Shown: positions 1 through 8,213 of the stretch, one piece after another
How positions within the stretch are numbered: position 1 is the stretch's first letter
Layout of the letters: each line of letters opens with the position of its first letter
Assembly: GCA_030156625.1 (NCBI GenBank)
Contig: JASGMC010000011.1
Location: forward strand, 1 to 35,619
From: Methanoculleus sp.
Lineage (GTDB): Archaea > Halobacteriota > Methanomicrobia > Methanomicrobiales > Methanoculleaceae
Direction of reading: 5' to 3'
Length of the DNA stretch: 35,619 nt
Notes under the pieces: model-generated
Told to the model about the DNA's origin: nothing
What the model saw: only the letters and a program-made list of their open reading frames with translations
Database searches by the model: none
Made by a program: the position numbers and the translations under genes

Positions 1-429
1 CTCCGCGCCGCCGGTGCCGACGAGATCAAGTACAACGTCGAGACGATGGACCCGGACGTCTTCGCGCGGGTCTGCCCGGGCCTCTCCCTTCCGTTCATCC
101 TCGACGCACTCGCAGGGGCGGTGGACGTCTTCGGGAGGGGTACTGTCTTTTCGAACTTCATCATCGGCCTCGGCGAGGACGACGAGACGGTCAGAGACGG
201 CGTCGCCCTTCTTGCGAAGATAGGCGTCATCCCCATCCTCCGGCCGATCTCCGCCTCGCCCCTCCGGGCAGGCGAGATCACCGTCGAGCGCCCTTCCGCG
301 GAGCGGCTTCTCCGCCTCGCGGCGATGACCCGCGATACACTGGAACGGCACGGTCTTGATCCCCGGCGGGCGAAGACGATGTGTCTTCCCTGCACCGGGT
401 GCGATCTGACGCCGTTGCGGGACGTATGA
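1..429 (+). CDS. Radical SAM family protein, C-terminal part (5' end outside window)
   Basis: The reading frame is open from base 1 to a TGA at 427-429, so only the last 142 residues are present. The fragment looks like the second half of a radical SAM TIM-barrel of the biotin-synthase type. It has a KYNVET-like strand near the window start, a F-x-N-F-I-I-G-L-G-E strand/loop, then I-P-I-L-R-P-I-S followed by a conserved-looking A-S-P-L. The C-terminus carries a cysteine cluster (C-L-P-C-T-G-C) that could bind a second metal site. The CX3CX2C motif that would prove radical SAM chemistry lies upstream of the window, so the substrate cannot be named. It reads toward the 3' end of the metal ATPase (convergent). 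Confidence 0.6.
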   Translation, partial: LRAAGADEIKYNVETMDPDVFARVCPGLSLPFILDALAGAVDVFGRGTVFSNFIIGLGEDDETVRDGVALLAKIGVIPILRPISASPLRAGEITVERPSAERLLRLAAMTRDTLERHGLDPRRAKTMCLPCTGCDLTPLRDV

Positions 430-678
430 GGGGCATCTCACGCAGAAGATCTCCCCGGCCCCGCTCTGTTGCAGATGCGGCCGGCCCGAGCATCCGCTAT
501 CCGGCAGAACCTCTGCTGCATCTCATCGGATATCGCGTGGGCCATACATGCCTTTGTGCAAACCGTCTCCCGGGATCGGAGGCCGTCTCGAGATGAAACC
601 CGACCGCCCCCCCCTGCACCGGAGCATTGCGGCTGCCGTCAAAAATACGATTCCAATCGGGGTGAAGAGTTAGACCGG

Positions 679-2595
679 TTACCGCTTCACCATCCGAAGC
701 CCATTCGCAACCGCGAGCAGTTCCGACCCTTCGTGAAAGACCACGGCAGCGGCTATACCGAGAACGCCGAGAAGGGCGCCCGGGATCATGATCGCAAGCA
801 CCGCAAGCGAGAAGACAATATTCTGATTGGATACAGCCAGGGCTTTTTTTCCGAATGCAATGGCCTCCGGTACCTTGGACAGGTCGTCGGCCATCAGAGC
901 CACATCTGCCGCTTCAATCGCCGCATCAGTGCCGACCGTCCCCATTGCAATGCCGACGGTCGCCCGGGCGAGCGCCGGGGCATCGTTGATACCATCGCCG
1001 ATCATGACCACCGCACTGTATTTCTCCTTCAGCGATTCGATGGCAGCGGTTTTGTCTTCGGGCTTCAGGTCCGATCTGATGTCATCGATCCCGAGATCGG
1101 CGGCAACAGCTCTTGCGGTAATCCCATTGTCACCGGTTAGCATGATCGTTGCAATCCCCATCGCATGGAGTTCTTCGATCATCGTCTTTGCATTCGGCCG
1201 GACCTGGTCCCGCACCGCGATCATGCCCAGGATCTCCTCTTCTGTTCCAACAGATATGACCGTCTTTCCTTCAGCCCGGAGCCAATCGATCGTACGCCGG
1301 GTTCCCGCATCCAGGGATACACCGGTGAAATATTCCGGCCGGCCGGCAAAGTAAGGGGTTCCCCCGATAATTGCAGTAGCAGCCTGCCCGGGAAGAGCAC
1401 ACGCATCCACCGCTTCGTACGGCTGGATGCCGCCCGTCTCCGCATGTTTCACGATTGCCCGGCCGATCGGGTGATCGGAGCAGCGCTCGATAGTATACGC
1501 AATCCGGAGAACTGCCGGATCGTCACCATTCAGCGGAATAATGTCGGTCACACCCGGGGTCCCGGTCGTAAGAGTCCCGGTCTTGTCGAACGCAACCGCC
1601 TGCGTCTTCCCGAGATTCTCCAGGTGGATACCTCCTTTGATGAGAATGCCGTGTTTGCCCGCGGAACCAATACCCGCTGCAACGGCGACCGGTGTGGACA
1701 TAACGAGTGCACAGGGTGCTGCCGCTACAAGGAGCACAACGCCACGAATCGCAAGCTCGTCGAACGGTATACCGAAGAATGGAGGGACAACGATGAGAAT
1801 GAGCGATACGAGGAAGACCGCAGGCGTATATTTCCGCCCGAACTTCTCGATGAAGGCCTGAGTCTTTCCCTTCTGCTCCTGCGCCTCTTCGACCATGTGG
1901 ATCATACGGGTGAGGGTGTTGTCGCTGAACGTGGCCGTTGCCCGTACTGTCAGGGCACCCTCACCGTTGACGGTTGCAGCAAAGACCTTCATGCCCTCCT
2001 GTTTCTCCGCGGGAACGGATTCACCGGTGACCGCGGCCTCATTGATACTCGACCGGCCTTTCACGATGATTCCGTCCGTGGGTATGCCTGCACCGGGTTT
2101 CACGAGAAACAGATCCCCGACCTCGAGCTGTTCGGCGGGGACCACCTGTTCGGCCTTGTTCCTGATCATGACCGCTTCCTTCGGCGCAAGATCGAGCAGT
2201 TTCCGGATCGATGCCCGCGTCCGGGCGTAGGTGATATGTTCCACGCCTTCGGCTGCAGCGTACAGGATGACCAGTGCCGCGGCCTCTTCCCAGAGCCCGA
2301 GCACGATCGCCCCCAGCGTGGCGGCGATCATCAGCATCTCGATGTCAATTGCATGCTCGTGGATCAGCTCTTCAAATCCCTCCAGAGCCCAGTGATATGC
2401 CCCGATGAGGATGGCGACAAAGAATAACTGGTTCACGGCCGGTTCCGGGATAACCCCGAGAGAACCGAGAAGGAATCCGGGTACTGCGATACCTGCTGCT
2501 ATCAGCGCGTTGCGGAGCGGGGGAAAGCCATACCATTCCCCTTCATACGCACCGTCATCATCACAACCGGATTTTTTTGAACAGGAATGACCCAT
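679..2595 (-). CDS. Heavy-metal translocating P1B-type ATPase
   Basis: An integral membrane pump of 638 residues that would export (or import) a transition metal at the cost of ATP. Visible motifs, numbered from the ATG at 2595: TGES actuator loop (190-193), an A-P-C metal-site motif in the membrane helix (293-295), the phosphorylation loop DKTGT (D337), a GDGxNDAPAL hinge and a C-terminal helix containing H-E-G-S. The HEGS helix and the lack of a classical N-terminal heavy-metal domain resemble the P1B-4 group (Co/Ni/Zn/Fe) more than the CPC copper pumps, but the metal is not certain. The N-terminus has a short Cys/His/Asp segment (MGHSCSKKSGCDDD). The start at 2595 is preferred over an ATG-less extension to 2646 because GGGAG lies about 10 nt upstream. 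Divergent from an HxlR regulator that probably controls it. Confidence 0.88.
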   Translation of the reverse strand: MGHSCSKKSGCDDDGAYEGEWYGFPPLRNALIAAGIAVPGFLLGSLGVIPEPAVNQLFFVAILIGAYHWALEGFEELIHEHAIDIEMLMIAATLGAIVLGLWEEAAALVILYAAAEGVEHITYARTRASIRKLLDLAPKEAVMIRNKAEQVVPAEQLEVGDLFLVKPGAGIPTDGIIVKGRSSINEAAVTGESVPAEKQEGMKVFAATVNGEGALTVRATATFSDNTLTRMIHMVEEAQEQKGKTQAFIEKFGRKYTPAVFLVSLILIVVPPFFGIPFDELAIRGVVLLVAAAPCALVMSTPVAVAAGIGSAGKHGILIKGGIHLENLGKTQAVAFDKTGTLTTGTPGVTDIIPLNGDDPAVLRIAYTIERCSDHPIGRAIVKHAETGGIQPYEAVDACALPGQAATAIIGGTPYFAGRPEYFTGVSLDAGTRRTIDWLRAEGKTVISVGTEEEILGMIAVRDQVRPNAKTMIEELHAMGIATIMLTGDNGITARAVAADLGIDDIRSDLKPEDKTAAIESLKEKYSAVVMIGDGINDAPALARATVGIAMGTVGTDAAIEAADVALMADDLSKVPEAIAFGKKALAVSNQNIVFSLAVLAIMIPGALLGVLGIAAAVVFHEGSELLAVANGLRMVKR

Positions 2596-2693
2596 GAGGT
2601 AAATCTCCCGGTGGTTACCGATAATTTTCTGATAGATAGTATACATTTAGTAGTTGATAAGCAGAAAAGTAACGGAGCAGATAGGTAGTATCC
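2596..2693. promoter_or_regulatory. Divergent promoter region with a 14-bp direct repeat
   Basis: This 98-bp AT-rich gap separates the ATPase (minus) from the HxlR gene (plus). Two near-identical direct repeats, GATAGATAGTATAC (2631-2644) and GATAGGTAGTATCC (2680-2693), match at 12 of 14 bases and start 49 bp apart. The first overlaps a TATA-like GTATAC on the ATPase side; the second abuts the HxlR start codon. This is the expected place for a regulator that controls both genes. The assignment as operator is inference. Confidence 0.4.
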
Positions 2694-3098
2694 ATGGAGA
2701 AACTGCAGACCGCGAAGACGAACATCTGTTTCTGCCCGTTATTCGGGATCCTCGATGTCGTGGCAAAGAAGTGGGCGCTGCTCATCATAGCGATTCTCGG
2801 AAACGAAGGCGAGAAGGGGTTCAACGAATTGAAACGGGAACTCGGATGTATAGGTCCAAAGCCGCTTTCAGACACGCTGAAGAGACTTGAGCAGATCGGA
2901 CTGTTAAGCAGAAGTGTCGTGGCGACCTCGCCACCCACGGTGAACTATTCACTAACGCAGGACGGTCGGGAGCTGCGGGAACTCCTGATCCCGATGCTGA
3001 TCTGGGTATCGGAACGTGGCGGGCAGCAGGCACCGAACTGCCCGATCAAGGCCGGGAACAGTCCGGTGTCCGCAGACGGTGCGGATAGAATACGGTGA
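2694..3098 (+). CDS. HxlR-family winged-helix transcriptional regulator
   Basis: A 134-residue DNA-binding protein of the HxlR/MarR-like winged-helix type. The core is typical: an N-terminal C-x-C-P segment, then I-L-D-V-V-A-K-K-W before the first helix, F-N-E-L-K-R-E-L, the recognition region P-K-P-L-S-D-T-L-K-R-L-E, and the wing ending in Y-S-L-T-Q-D-G. HxlR proteins are usually dimeric redox- or ligand-responsive regulators, and several use an N-terminal cysteine. Here there are cysteines at about residues 12, 14 and 46 and one near the C-terminus (A-P-N-C-P). The gene is transcribed away from a metal-pumping ATPase, so control of that pump by metal or thiol status is a fair inference. The C-terminal tail (about 20 residues) beyond the domain is not recognised. 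Confidence 0.85.
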   Translation: MEKLQTAKTNICFCPLFGILDVVAKKWALLIIAILGNEGEKGFNELKRELGCIGPKPLSDTLKRLEQIGLLSRSVVATSPPTVNYSLTQDGRELRELLIPMLIWVSERGGQQAPNCPIKAGNSPVSADGADRIR

Positions 3099-3463
3099 CG
3101 GGTTCTACCGAGACCCGCCCCACTGCCACATATATCCGCAGATCCTGTCCGGGATCTCTTCTACCGGATTACCGATAGATCGTCTGAAAGCGGGTCGGTG
3201 CAAACATTTCCACGGGAGCGATACATCCCCACCTGAAGCCTCCCCTCCCGATCCCCGAGAGCGGGATGGAAGATCTGCTCCGGGTACCAAACGCTTATCC
3301 TCCGCAGAGGGTTTCTCCAAAGCCGGTATCGTCAGGGGCGCGCGGGGGGCACATGACGGCGACCCCAGGGTCGGCACACCATTTCCAGAACCGCGAAACA
3401 GGGGTCTCGCCGCCATGCGACGTGTGAAGCGGCGGGGGGTTCATCGCCCCGGGAACACCCCGG
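3099..3463. other. Intergenic stretch, no gene supported
   Basis: Some 365 bp lie between the HxlR stop and the end of the next minus-strand gene. Open frames occur on both strands but have the low-complexity Arg/Pro/Gly composition expected of GC-rich non-coding sequence, lack good ribosome sites and show no recognisable motif. I see no tRNA, CRISPR or clear repeat here. Confidence 0.5.
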
Positions 3464-3811
3464 TCATCCGGTGCAGCCGCCCTCGTCCTCGAGGTGCTGC
3501 AGGAGCAAGAGAGCGGTCTCCCGCCCGAGCCGGTCTGCCGTGAAGACAAGAAAGAGTTCGAGATACTCGACCGGGACGCACCCGAGGCTCTCGCTCCCGT
3601 CCCGGATCAGCCCGAGGAGGTAGCGGAGGTCGTCGTCGTCGAGCCGCTCCAGCCGACGGGCGAAGTCCTGGCCGTCCGTTGCGTAGTGGTTTGCGAGCGG
3701 CGGGAGAATCGAACGGCAGGGACCCCCGAAGCCCGTGCAGATCGTCCCCGAGGATTCAGGGGCAACCTTTTTCAGGATCGCACGATCCAGTTCTGTCAGA
3801 ATACGCGGCAT
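3464..3811 (-). CDS. Conserved-looking hypothetical protein (115 aa)
   Basis: I do not recognise this protein. It is an acidic, Leu-rich, mostly helical polypeptide of 115 residues with a V-A-P-E-S-S-G-T-I-C segment and a second Cys nearby (G-G-P-C), and further Cys at G-C-V-P and at the C-terminus. It looks genuine because the ATG at 3811 is preceded by GGAGTGATCC, a near-perfect match to the archaeal ribosome-binding consensus, at suitable spacing. The amino-acid composition is also balanced, unlike the shadow frames around it. It is divergent from nadA; a possible minus-strand TATA (CTATAAG, around 3896-3903) and the palindrome at 3856-3867 lie in the shared upstream region. No function can be assigned. 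Confidence 0.6.
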   Translation of the reverse strand: MPRILTELDRAILKKVAPESSGTICTGFGGPCRSILPPLANHYATDGQDFARRLERLDDDDLRYLLGLIRDGSESLGCVPVEYLELFLVFTADRLGRETALLLLQHLEDEGGCTG

Positions 3812-3855
3812 TCGGGATCACTCCGGTCGGCGCCGCCGGGGGCAGGCCGAAAGAT

Positions 3856-3867
3856 TCACAATTGTGA
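3856..3867. promoter_or_regulatory. Palindromic operator-like site TCACAATTGTGA
   Basis: A perfect 12-bp inverted repeat lies between nadA (start 3905) and the divergent 115-aa gene (start 3811). It is close in sequence to the two palindromes in front of the tRNA-Cys/pscS operon (12913-12930 and 12943-12958), all sharing the core ACAATTGT. Its position, 38 bp upstream of the nadA start and just downstream of a possible minus-strand TATA/start site, suits a repressor site. The binding protein is unknown. Confidence 0.45.
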
Positions 3868-3904
3868 TTCACCCACTAGTACCAGTTACCTGCGCTTATA
3901 GGTT

Positions 3905-4846
3905 GTGATTACGATCTCCACTCCGGACACCCACCAGGATACAGCAGAATTACGCAGGCAGATCAACGCACTGAAGGCCGAGCGTGACGCAACAATCCTC
4001 GCGCATAACTACCTGGTCCCCGAGGTGCAGGATATCGCCGACCTCGTCGGGGACTCGCTCGAACTCGCACGGGCGGCGGCGACCCTCGATAGCGAGGTCA
4101 TCGTCCTCTGCGGCGTCGACTTCATGGTCGAGACGGCCGCGATCCTCTCGCCGGCAAAGACCGTCCTTCTCCCCGCGGCCGACGCATGCTGCCCGATGGC
4201 GGAGATGGTCACCCCCGGCGAGGTCCGGGTGCTCCGTGAGCGGTTCCCGGATGCCGCCGTGGTCGCCTATGTCAACACCTCCGCTGCGGTCAAAGCGGAG
4301 AGCGACATCTGCTGCACCTCCGCAAACGCCGTCGCCGTCGTCGAGTCGCTCGCGGCAGAGCAGGTGATCTTCCTCCCCGACAGAAACCTCGCCCGTTACG
4401 TCGCACGGTTCACCGAAAAAGAGATCCTCCCCTGGGACGGCTACTGTATCGTCCACGACCGGATGACGGCCGGTGAGGTGACAGCCGCCCGCCGTGCTCA
4501 CCCGGACGCCGAGGTGCTCGTTCACCCCGAGTGCCGGCCCGAGGTGATCGACCTTGCCGATCACGTCTTCTCTACCTCGGGGATGGTGCGGTACGCCTGC
4601 GCAAGCCCGGGACGGGAGTTCGTCATCGGCACCGAGGTCGGGCTCCTGCACCAGCTCGAAAAGAAGTGCCCGGGGAAAATCTTCTCCCCCCTCTCGAATA
4701 AGGCGGTCTGCGTCAACATGAAGAAGACCGATCTCGCAAAGGTGCTTGCGGCCCTCGAGCGGCTCAATCCGCGGGTGACGGTCCCGGAGGAGACCGCCGT
4801 CCGGGCGCGGACGGCAATCCGGCGGATGCTGGACCTTCCCCGGTAG
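3905..4846 (+). CDS. nadA: Quinolinate synthase (NadA)
   Basis: Catalyses condensation of iminoaspartate with dihydroxyacetone phosphate to quinolinate in de novo NAD synthesis, using an oxygen-sensitive [4Fe-4S] cluster held by three cysteines. The 313-residue protein has the usual length and the full motif series: A-H-N-Y near residue 33, P-E-V-Q-D-I-A-D, G-D-S-L-E-L-A, G-V-D-F-M-V-E-T and H-P-E-C. By comparison with characterised NadA proteins the cluster ligands should be C96 (in D-A-C-C-P-M-A), C180 (G-Y-C-I-V-H) and C268 (A-V-C-V-N-M-K-K). The start is a GTG at 3905 with an AGGT just upstream; no better ATG exists. No nadB/nadX or nadC is adjacent. The upstream palindrome links its control to the sulfur operon that converges on it from the right. 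Its stop is 8 bp from the end of cysE. Confidence 0.95.
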   Translation: MITISTPDTHQDTAELRRQINALKAERDATILAHNYLVPEVQDIADLVGDSLELARAAATLDSEVIVLCGVDFMVETAAILSPAKTVLLPAADACCPMAEMVTPGEVRVLRERFPDAAVVAYVNTSAAVKAESDICCTSANAVAVVESLAAEQVIFLPDRNLARYVARFTEKEILPWDGYCIVHDRMTAGEVTAARRAHPDAEVLVHPECRPEVIDLADHVFSTSGMVRYACASPGREFVIGTEVGLLHQLEKKCPGKIFSPLSNKAVCVNMKKTDLAKVLAALERLNPRVTVPEETAVRARTAIRRMLDLPR

Positions 4847-4854
4847 GGCCGACT

Positions 4855-5808
4855 TCAGAATTCCCTGAGAACATCCCTCTGGCTGAAAAACCGGTCCCAG
4901 TCCCAGGGCTCGTCGAGCACCCGGACCTCGACGTCCCGGACGCCGCTTACGTCGAGCACCCGGCGTCGGACCCGGTCGGTAAGGTAGTCGACGAGCGGGC
5001 AGGCGGCGGTGGTCAGGACCATCTCCACGAGCACCGAGGAGTCCTGAACGGTGATCCCCTTGATCAGGCCGAGGTCGACGACGTCGATCCCGACCTCCGG
5101 GTCGATCACTTCTTTAAGCGCCGCCCGGATATTCTCCTCGATCGCGATCTCCTCCTGCCGTTTACCGCCAACCAGTCCCGACCGCTCCACCGCCCGGAGC
5201 CGCTCCTCGATCCGGTTCTGCCGGTCGAGAATGCGGCTGACCACCCGGAGCATCGGGTCGGGGAGGTCGCCGCGGTCGAGTCTCTCCTGGCCCTTCCGGC
5301 ACTTCGGGCCGGCGAGCCTGCCCGGAACGCCCACGACCGTCGCACCGGCAGGGACGGGGTGGACGACGACCGAACCCGCCCCGATCTTCGCCCCGCGCCC
5401 GACGGTGATGGGACCGAGGACACTCGCCCCCGACCCGATGACGACGTTATCCTCGATGGTCGGGTGCCGTTTCGTCCGTTCGAGCGCGGTGCCGCCGAGC
5501 ACCACGCCCATGTAGATCAGGACGTCGTCGCCGACCTCGGCGGTCTCCCCGATCACGACGCCCGATCCGTGGTCGATGAAGACGCGGCGGCCGATCTTCG
5601 CGCCGGGGTGGATCTCGATCCCGGTCAGCGCCCGCGAGATATGGGAGACGAACCGGGCCGGGAAGTAGAGCCGGCGGCGATAGAAGGCATGCGCGATCCG
5701 GTGCGCCCAGATGGCGTGGAGACCCGGGTAACAGCAGATCACCTCGAGCGTCGACCGGGCTGCCGGGTCTTTTGCAAAGACTGTCTGGATATCTTCCCTG
5801 ATGCTCAC
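4855..5808 (-). CDS. cysE: Serine O-acetyltransferase fused to a DUF59/MIP18-like domain
   Basis: The N-terminal part (about residues 1-190) is a CysE: a short helical region with Y-P-G-L-H-A-I-W, then left-handed beta-helix hexapeptide repeats including [13 protein letters not shown] and [11 protein letters not shown], ending in V-V-G-V-P-G. It should make O-acetylserine for CysK. A charged coiled-coil-like linker follows ([12 protein letters not shown]). The last 85 or so residues resemble a DUF59/MIP18 (SufT/PaaD-like) domain: [16 protein letters not shown] and T-T-A-A-C-P-L. The start is taken as GTG at 5808, preceded by GAGGAGG. An ATG at 5835 would overlap cysK and has no ribosome site. 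Last gene of the sulfur operon, 16 nt after cysK. Confidence 0.88.
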   Translation of the reverse strand: MSIREDIQTVFAKDPAARSTLEVICCYPGLHAIWAHRIAHAFYRRRLYFPARFVSHISRALTGIEIHPGAKIGRRVFIDHGSGVVIGETAEVGDDVLIYMGVVLGGTALERTKRHPTIEDNVVIGSGASVLGPITVGRGAKIGAGSVVVHPVPAGATVVGVPGRLAGPKCRKGQERLDRGDLPDPMLRVVSRILDRQNRIEERLRAVERSGLVGGKRQEEIAIEENIRAALKEVIDPEVGIDVVDLGLIKGITVQDSSVLVEMVLTTAACPLVDYLTDRVRRRVLDVSGVRDVEVRVLDEPWDWDRFFSQRDVLREF

Positions 5809-5824
5809 TGCGCCTCGATCCTCC

Positions 5825-6757
5825 TCATTCTGCATTGAAGAGATCCGTCGAGAGATACCGCTCGCCGGTATCCGGGAGGATCACGACGATCACCTTCCCC
5901 TCGTAATCCGGCCGGCGGGCGACCTCACAGGCGGCGTGGACAGCCGCGCCCGACGAGATGCCGGCAAGGATCCCCTCCTTCCGGGCGAGCAGGCGGCTCA
6001 TCGCGAAGGCGTCCGCGGAGGTGACCCGGAGAACCTCGTCGACAAGATCGGTCCTGAGAACGCCCGGCACGAAACCGGCCCCGATCCCCTGGATACGGTG
6101 CGGCCCGGGCGATCCGCCGGAGAGGACGGGAGACTCCGCCGGTTCGACGGCAATTGCCCTGAAAGAGGGTCTTCGCGCCTTGAGGACCTCGGCAACCCCG
6201 GTGATCGTCCCGCCTGTCCCGACGCCTGCGACCACGGCATCGACGGTCCCGTCGGTGTCCCGCCAGATCTCCTCGGCCGTCGTCCGGCGGTGGACGGCGG
6301 GGTTCGCCGGGTTGTCAAACTGCCGGGGCACGAAGTAGGCGTTCGGCTTCCCGGCGGCGATCCGGGCCGCACGGCTGACCGCCCCCGTCATACCCTCGGC
6401 TCCGGGCGTGAGAACCACCTCGGCGCCCAGCGCTGCGAGGAGTTTTCGCCGCTCCACGCTCATCGTCTCGGGCATCACCAGCACGAGCGGGTAGCCGCGG
6501 GCTGCACAGACGAACGCGAGTGCAATCCCGGTGTTGCCGCTCGTCGCCTCGACGATCGTCGTCCCCTCCCGGATCTCGCCAGTTCGTTCGGCTTCATCGA
6601 TCATCGCGACCCCGATCCGGTCTTTCACGCTCCCCATCGGGTTGAATGACTCCACCTTGGCGAGGACCGTCGCCCGGGAGCCTTCCGTCACCCGGTTCAG
6701 CCGGACGAGCGGGGTGCCCCCGATCGTCCAGGTGATATCATGGTATATCCGTCCCAT
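5825..6757 (-). CDS. cysK: Cysteine synthase (O-acetylserine sulfhydrylase)
   Basis: A fold-type II PLP enzyme of 310 residues that replaces the acetate of O-acetylserine with sulfide to give free cysteine. Motifs from the ATG at 6757: T-P-L-V-R-L-N near the start, S-V-K-D-R with the PLP lysine at K45, the substrate-binding loop E-A-T-S-G-N-T-G, the phosphate-binding G-T-G-G-T and a C-terminal G-I-S-S-G-A-A. Three close starts exist (TTG 6766, ATG 6763, ATG 6757). The last is preferred because AGGAG lies 10 nt upstream and the protein then begins M-G-R-I-Y as is usual. It lies 20 nt after thiI and directly before cysE, its partner in substrate supply. Confidence 0.94.
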   Translation of the reverse strand: MGRIYHDITWTIGGTPLVRLNRVTEGSRATVLAKVESFNPMGSVKDRIGVAMIDEAERTGEIREGTTIVEATSGNTGIALAFVCAARGYPLVLVMPETMSVERRKLLAALGAEVVLTPGAEGMTGAVSRAARIAAGKPNAYFVPRQFDNPANPAVHRRTTAEEIWRDTDGTVDAVVAGVGTGGTITGVAEVLKARRPSFRAIAVEPAESPVLSGGSPGPHRIQGIGAGFVPGVLRTDLVDEVLRVTSADAFAMSRLLARKEGILAGISSGAAVHAACEVARRPDYEGKVIVVILPDTGERYLSTDLFNAE

Positions 6758-6777
6758 CCGCATCAATCTCCTATCCG

Positions 6778-7926
6778 TTACTCACGCATGTTGTGGGCCG
6801 GCCGCATCCTGAGCGTTTCCACGTCCCCGGCATCTCCCACCGCTTCCTCCAGGGTACTGACCGCCTCGATCGCAGCGGCGGTGGAGGGGCGTGCCGGCAC
6901 CGCTCCGCACCCGCAGGCAGGGGCGATCGATGCCTCGAACGTCCCGATCTCGCGGGCGAGCCGGATTGCATCTTCCTTGTCGAACGCGATCAGCGGCCGG
7001 TAGACCGGGATCGTCGCCGCATCGGTGAGCACCATCAGGTTGTCGAGGGTCTGCGACGCGACCTGCCCCATCGACTCGCCGGTGACGAACCCCTTTGCCC
7101 CTTCTCTCCGGGCGATCTCGGCGGCGATCCGGTACATCCGCCGCTTGCAGAGGAGGCAGGTGTAGCGCTCCTGCCCCCGTTCCTCAAGCACCCGCCGTGC
7201 CCGGGCGAGGTAGCCGTCCTCTACGACCAGGAGTTCGATATCCGGCTGGTAGCGCCGGAGGGCCTCGACCGTGGCCTCTGTCCGGGCGAGGTTCGTCTCA
7301 TCGAGATAGCCTTCGAGCCCGACGTAGAGCGGGACGATCCGGCACCCGCGCTTCATCATCATGAAGGCCGCAACCGGTGAGTCGATGCCGCCGGAGACGA
7401 GCGCGACGAGCGCCCCCTCGACGCCGAGCGGGATGCCGCCGACGGCCGGGATCTTCCGGTCGAAGAGGTAGCAGGTCCCGTCCCGGATCTCGACGAAGAT
7501 CTCCCGTCCCGGGTCGTCGAGATCGACGCGGAGGTGCGGGTGCTCCGCCCGGACCAGGTTCCCGAGCCGTTCTGCGAGATCCTTGGAAGTAAATGAGTGC
7601 TTCCCAACGCGCCGGATCCGGAGGGCGAAGGTCGCAGCCTCCGCGATACCGTGACGTTCGGAGAACGCGAGGAGACCCTTCGGGAGATCGTCGAGCGGCA
7701 CGGCGTCGCAGAGCGAGAACGAGACGATCCCGAAGACGTTCCTGAGCACCTCCGGGTCGACCTCCCCTTCGAGCCATATCCTCCCGCGCTCCCGCCGGGG
7801 CTCGGCATCAGGAAGCACCCGCCTGATGTTCCGGATAAGGGTCTTCTCCCACTCCCGGCGGACGGGCTCCGACTTGAGGAAGACCTCGGAGTAGCGCACC
7901 AGCCAGACCTGCTCTGTATCGATCAT
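6778..7926 (-). CDS. thiI: tRNA 4-thiouridine synthase (ThiI)
   Basis: Adenylates U8 of tRNA and replaces the oxygen with sulfur. The 382-residue protein has an N-terminal ferredoxin-like/THUMP region (about 1-165), then a PP-loop ATPase with S-G-G-I-D-S-P near residue 180. Like archaeal ThiI proteins it lacks a rhodanese domain. It has a C-L-L-C pair (C257, C260) and C-terminal cysteines in A-C-G-C-G (C338, C340), which fits the methanogen form reported to use a Fe-S cluster held by three cysteines. The ATG at 7926 overlaps the stop of the DUF1894 gene (ATGA), so translation is probably coupled. Sitting among Cys and Met synthesis genes, it shares their sulfur source. Confidence 0.92.
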   Translation of the reverse strand: MIDTEQVWLVRYSEVFLKSEPVRREWEKTLIRNIRRVLPDAEPRRERGRIWLEGEVDPEVLRNVFGIVSFSLCDAVPLDDLPKGLLAFSERHGIAEAATFALRIRRVGKHSFTSKDLAERLGNLVRAEHPHLRVDLDDPGREIFVEIRDGTCYLFDRKIPAVGGIPLGVEGALVALVSGGIDSPVAAFMMMKRGCRIVPLYVGLEGYLDETNLARTEATVEALRRYQPDIELLVVEDGYLARARRVLEERGQERYTCLLCKRRMYRIAAEIARREGAKGFVTGESMGQVASQTLDNLMVLTDAATIPVYRPLIAFDKEDAIRLAREIGTFEASIAPACGCGAVPARPSTAAAIEAVSTLEEAVGDAGDVETLRMRPAHNMRE

Positions 7927-8213
7927 CGCTTTCCTCCGGGTCTGCCCTTCTGCCCGAGTCGTTCGACCTCCTCATCCCCCGGCACCCGGATCAGGAATGT
8001 CCCGTAGCAGGGTTTGGTGAAGGGGAAGACGATGAAGGTATCCTCCACCCCGACGGCGATCGGCGGGACCCCGATGGTATGCGTATCGAATATCGCATAC
8101 CCCGGGTCGACGTAGTAGACCTCGCGGCAGCGCTTCTCCACCGCCGTCCGGCACTCCGCGAAGGAGGCTCCCCGGAGGAGGATCTCCGGGTTCAACTCGT
8201 CGATGCACGCCAT
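7923..8213 (-). CDS. DUF1894-like methanogen protein (96 aa)
   Basis: A small protein of 96 residues resembling the methanogen-specific DUF1894 family; the family name is from memory of its character and neighbour and needs a profile check. It has cysteines at residue 3 (M-A-C-I-D), in A-E-C-R-T, in K-R-C-R-E and in K-P-C-Y-G. The middle is rich in beta strand and aromatic residues (V-Y-Y-V-D-P-G-Y-A-I-F). The start ATG at 8213 has GAGG 7 nt upstream and overlaps the end of the DUF1890-like gene by 22 bp; its stop overlaps the thiI start. Position between metX and thiI suggests a role in sulfur handling, but no function is established by the sequence. Confidence 0.75.
   Translation of the reverse strand: MACIDELNPEILLRGASFAECRTAVEKRCREVYYVDPGYAIFDTHTIGVPPIAVGVEDTFIVFPFTKPCYGTFLIRVPGDEEVERLGQKGRPGGKR

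Noticed and set aside
430-678. Possible small gene between the radical SAM and ATPase genes
   Set aside because: The frames in this gap run into the antisense of the ATPase and have no motif or ribosome site.
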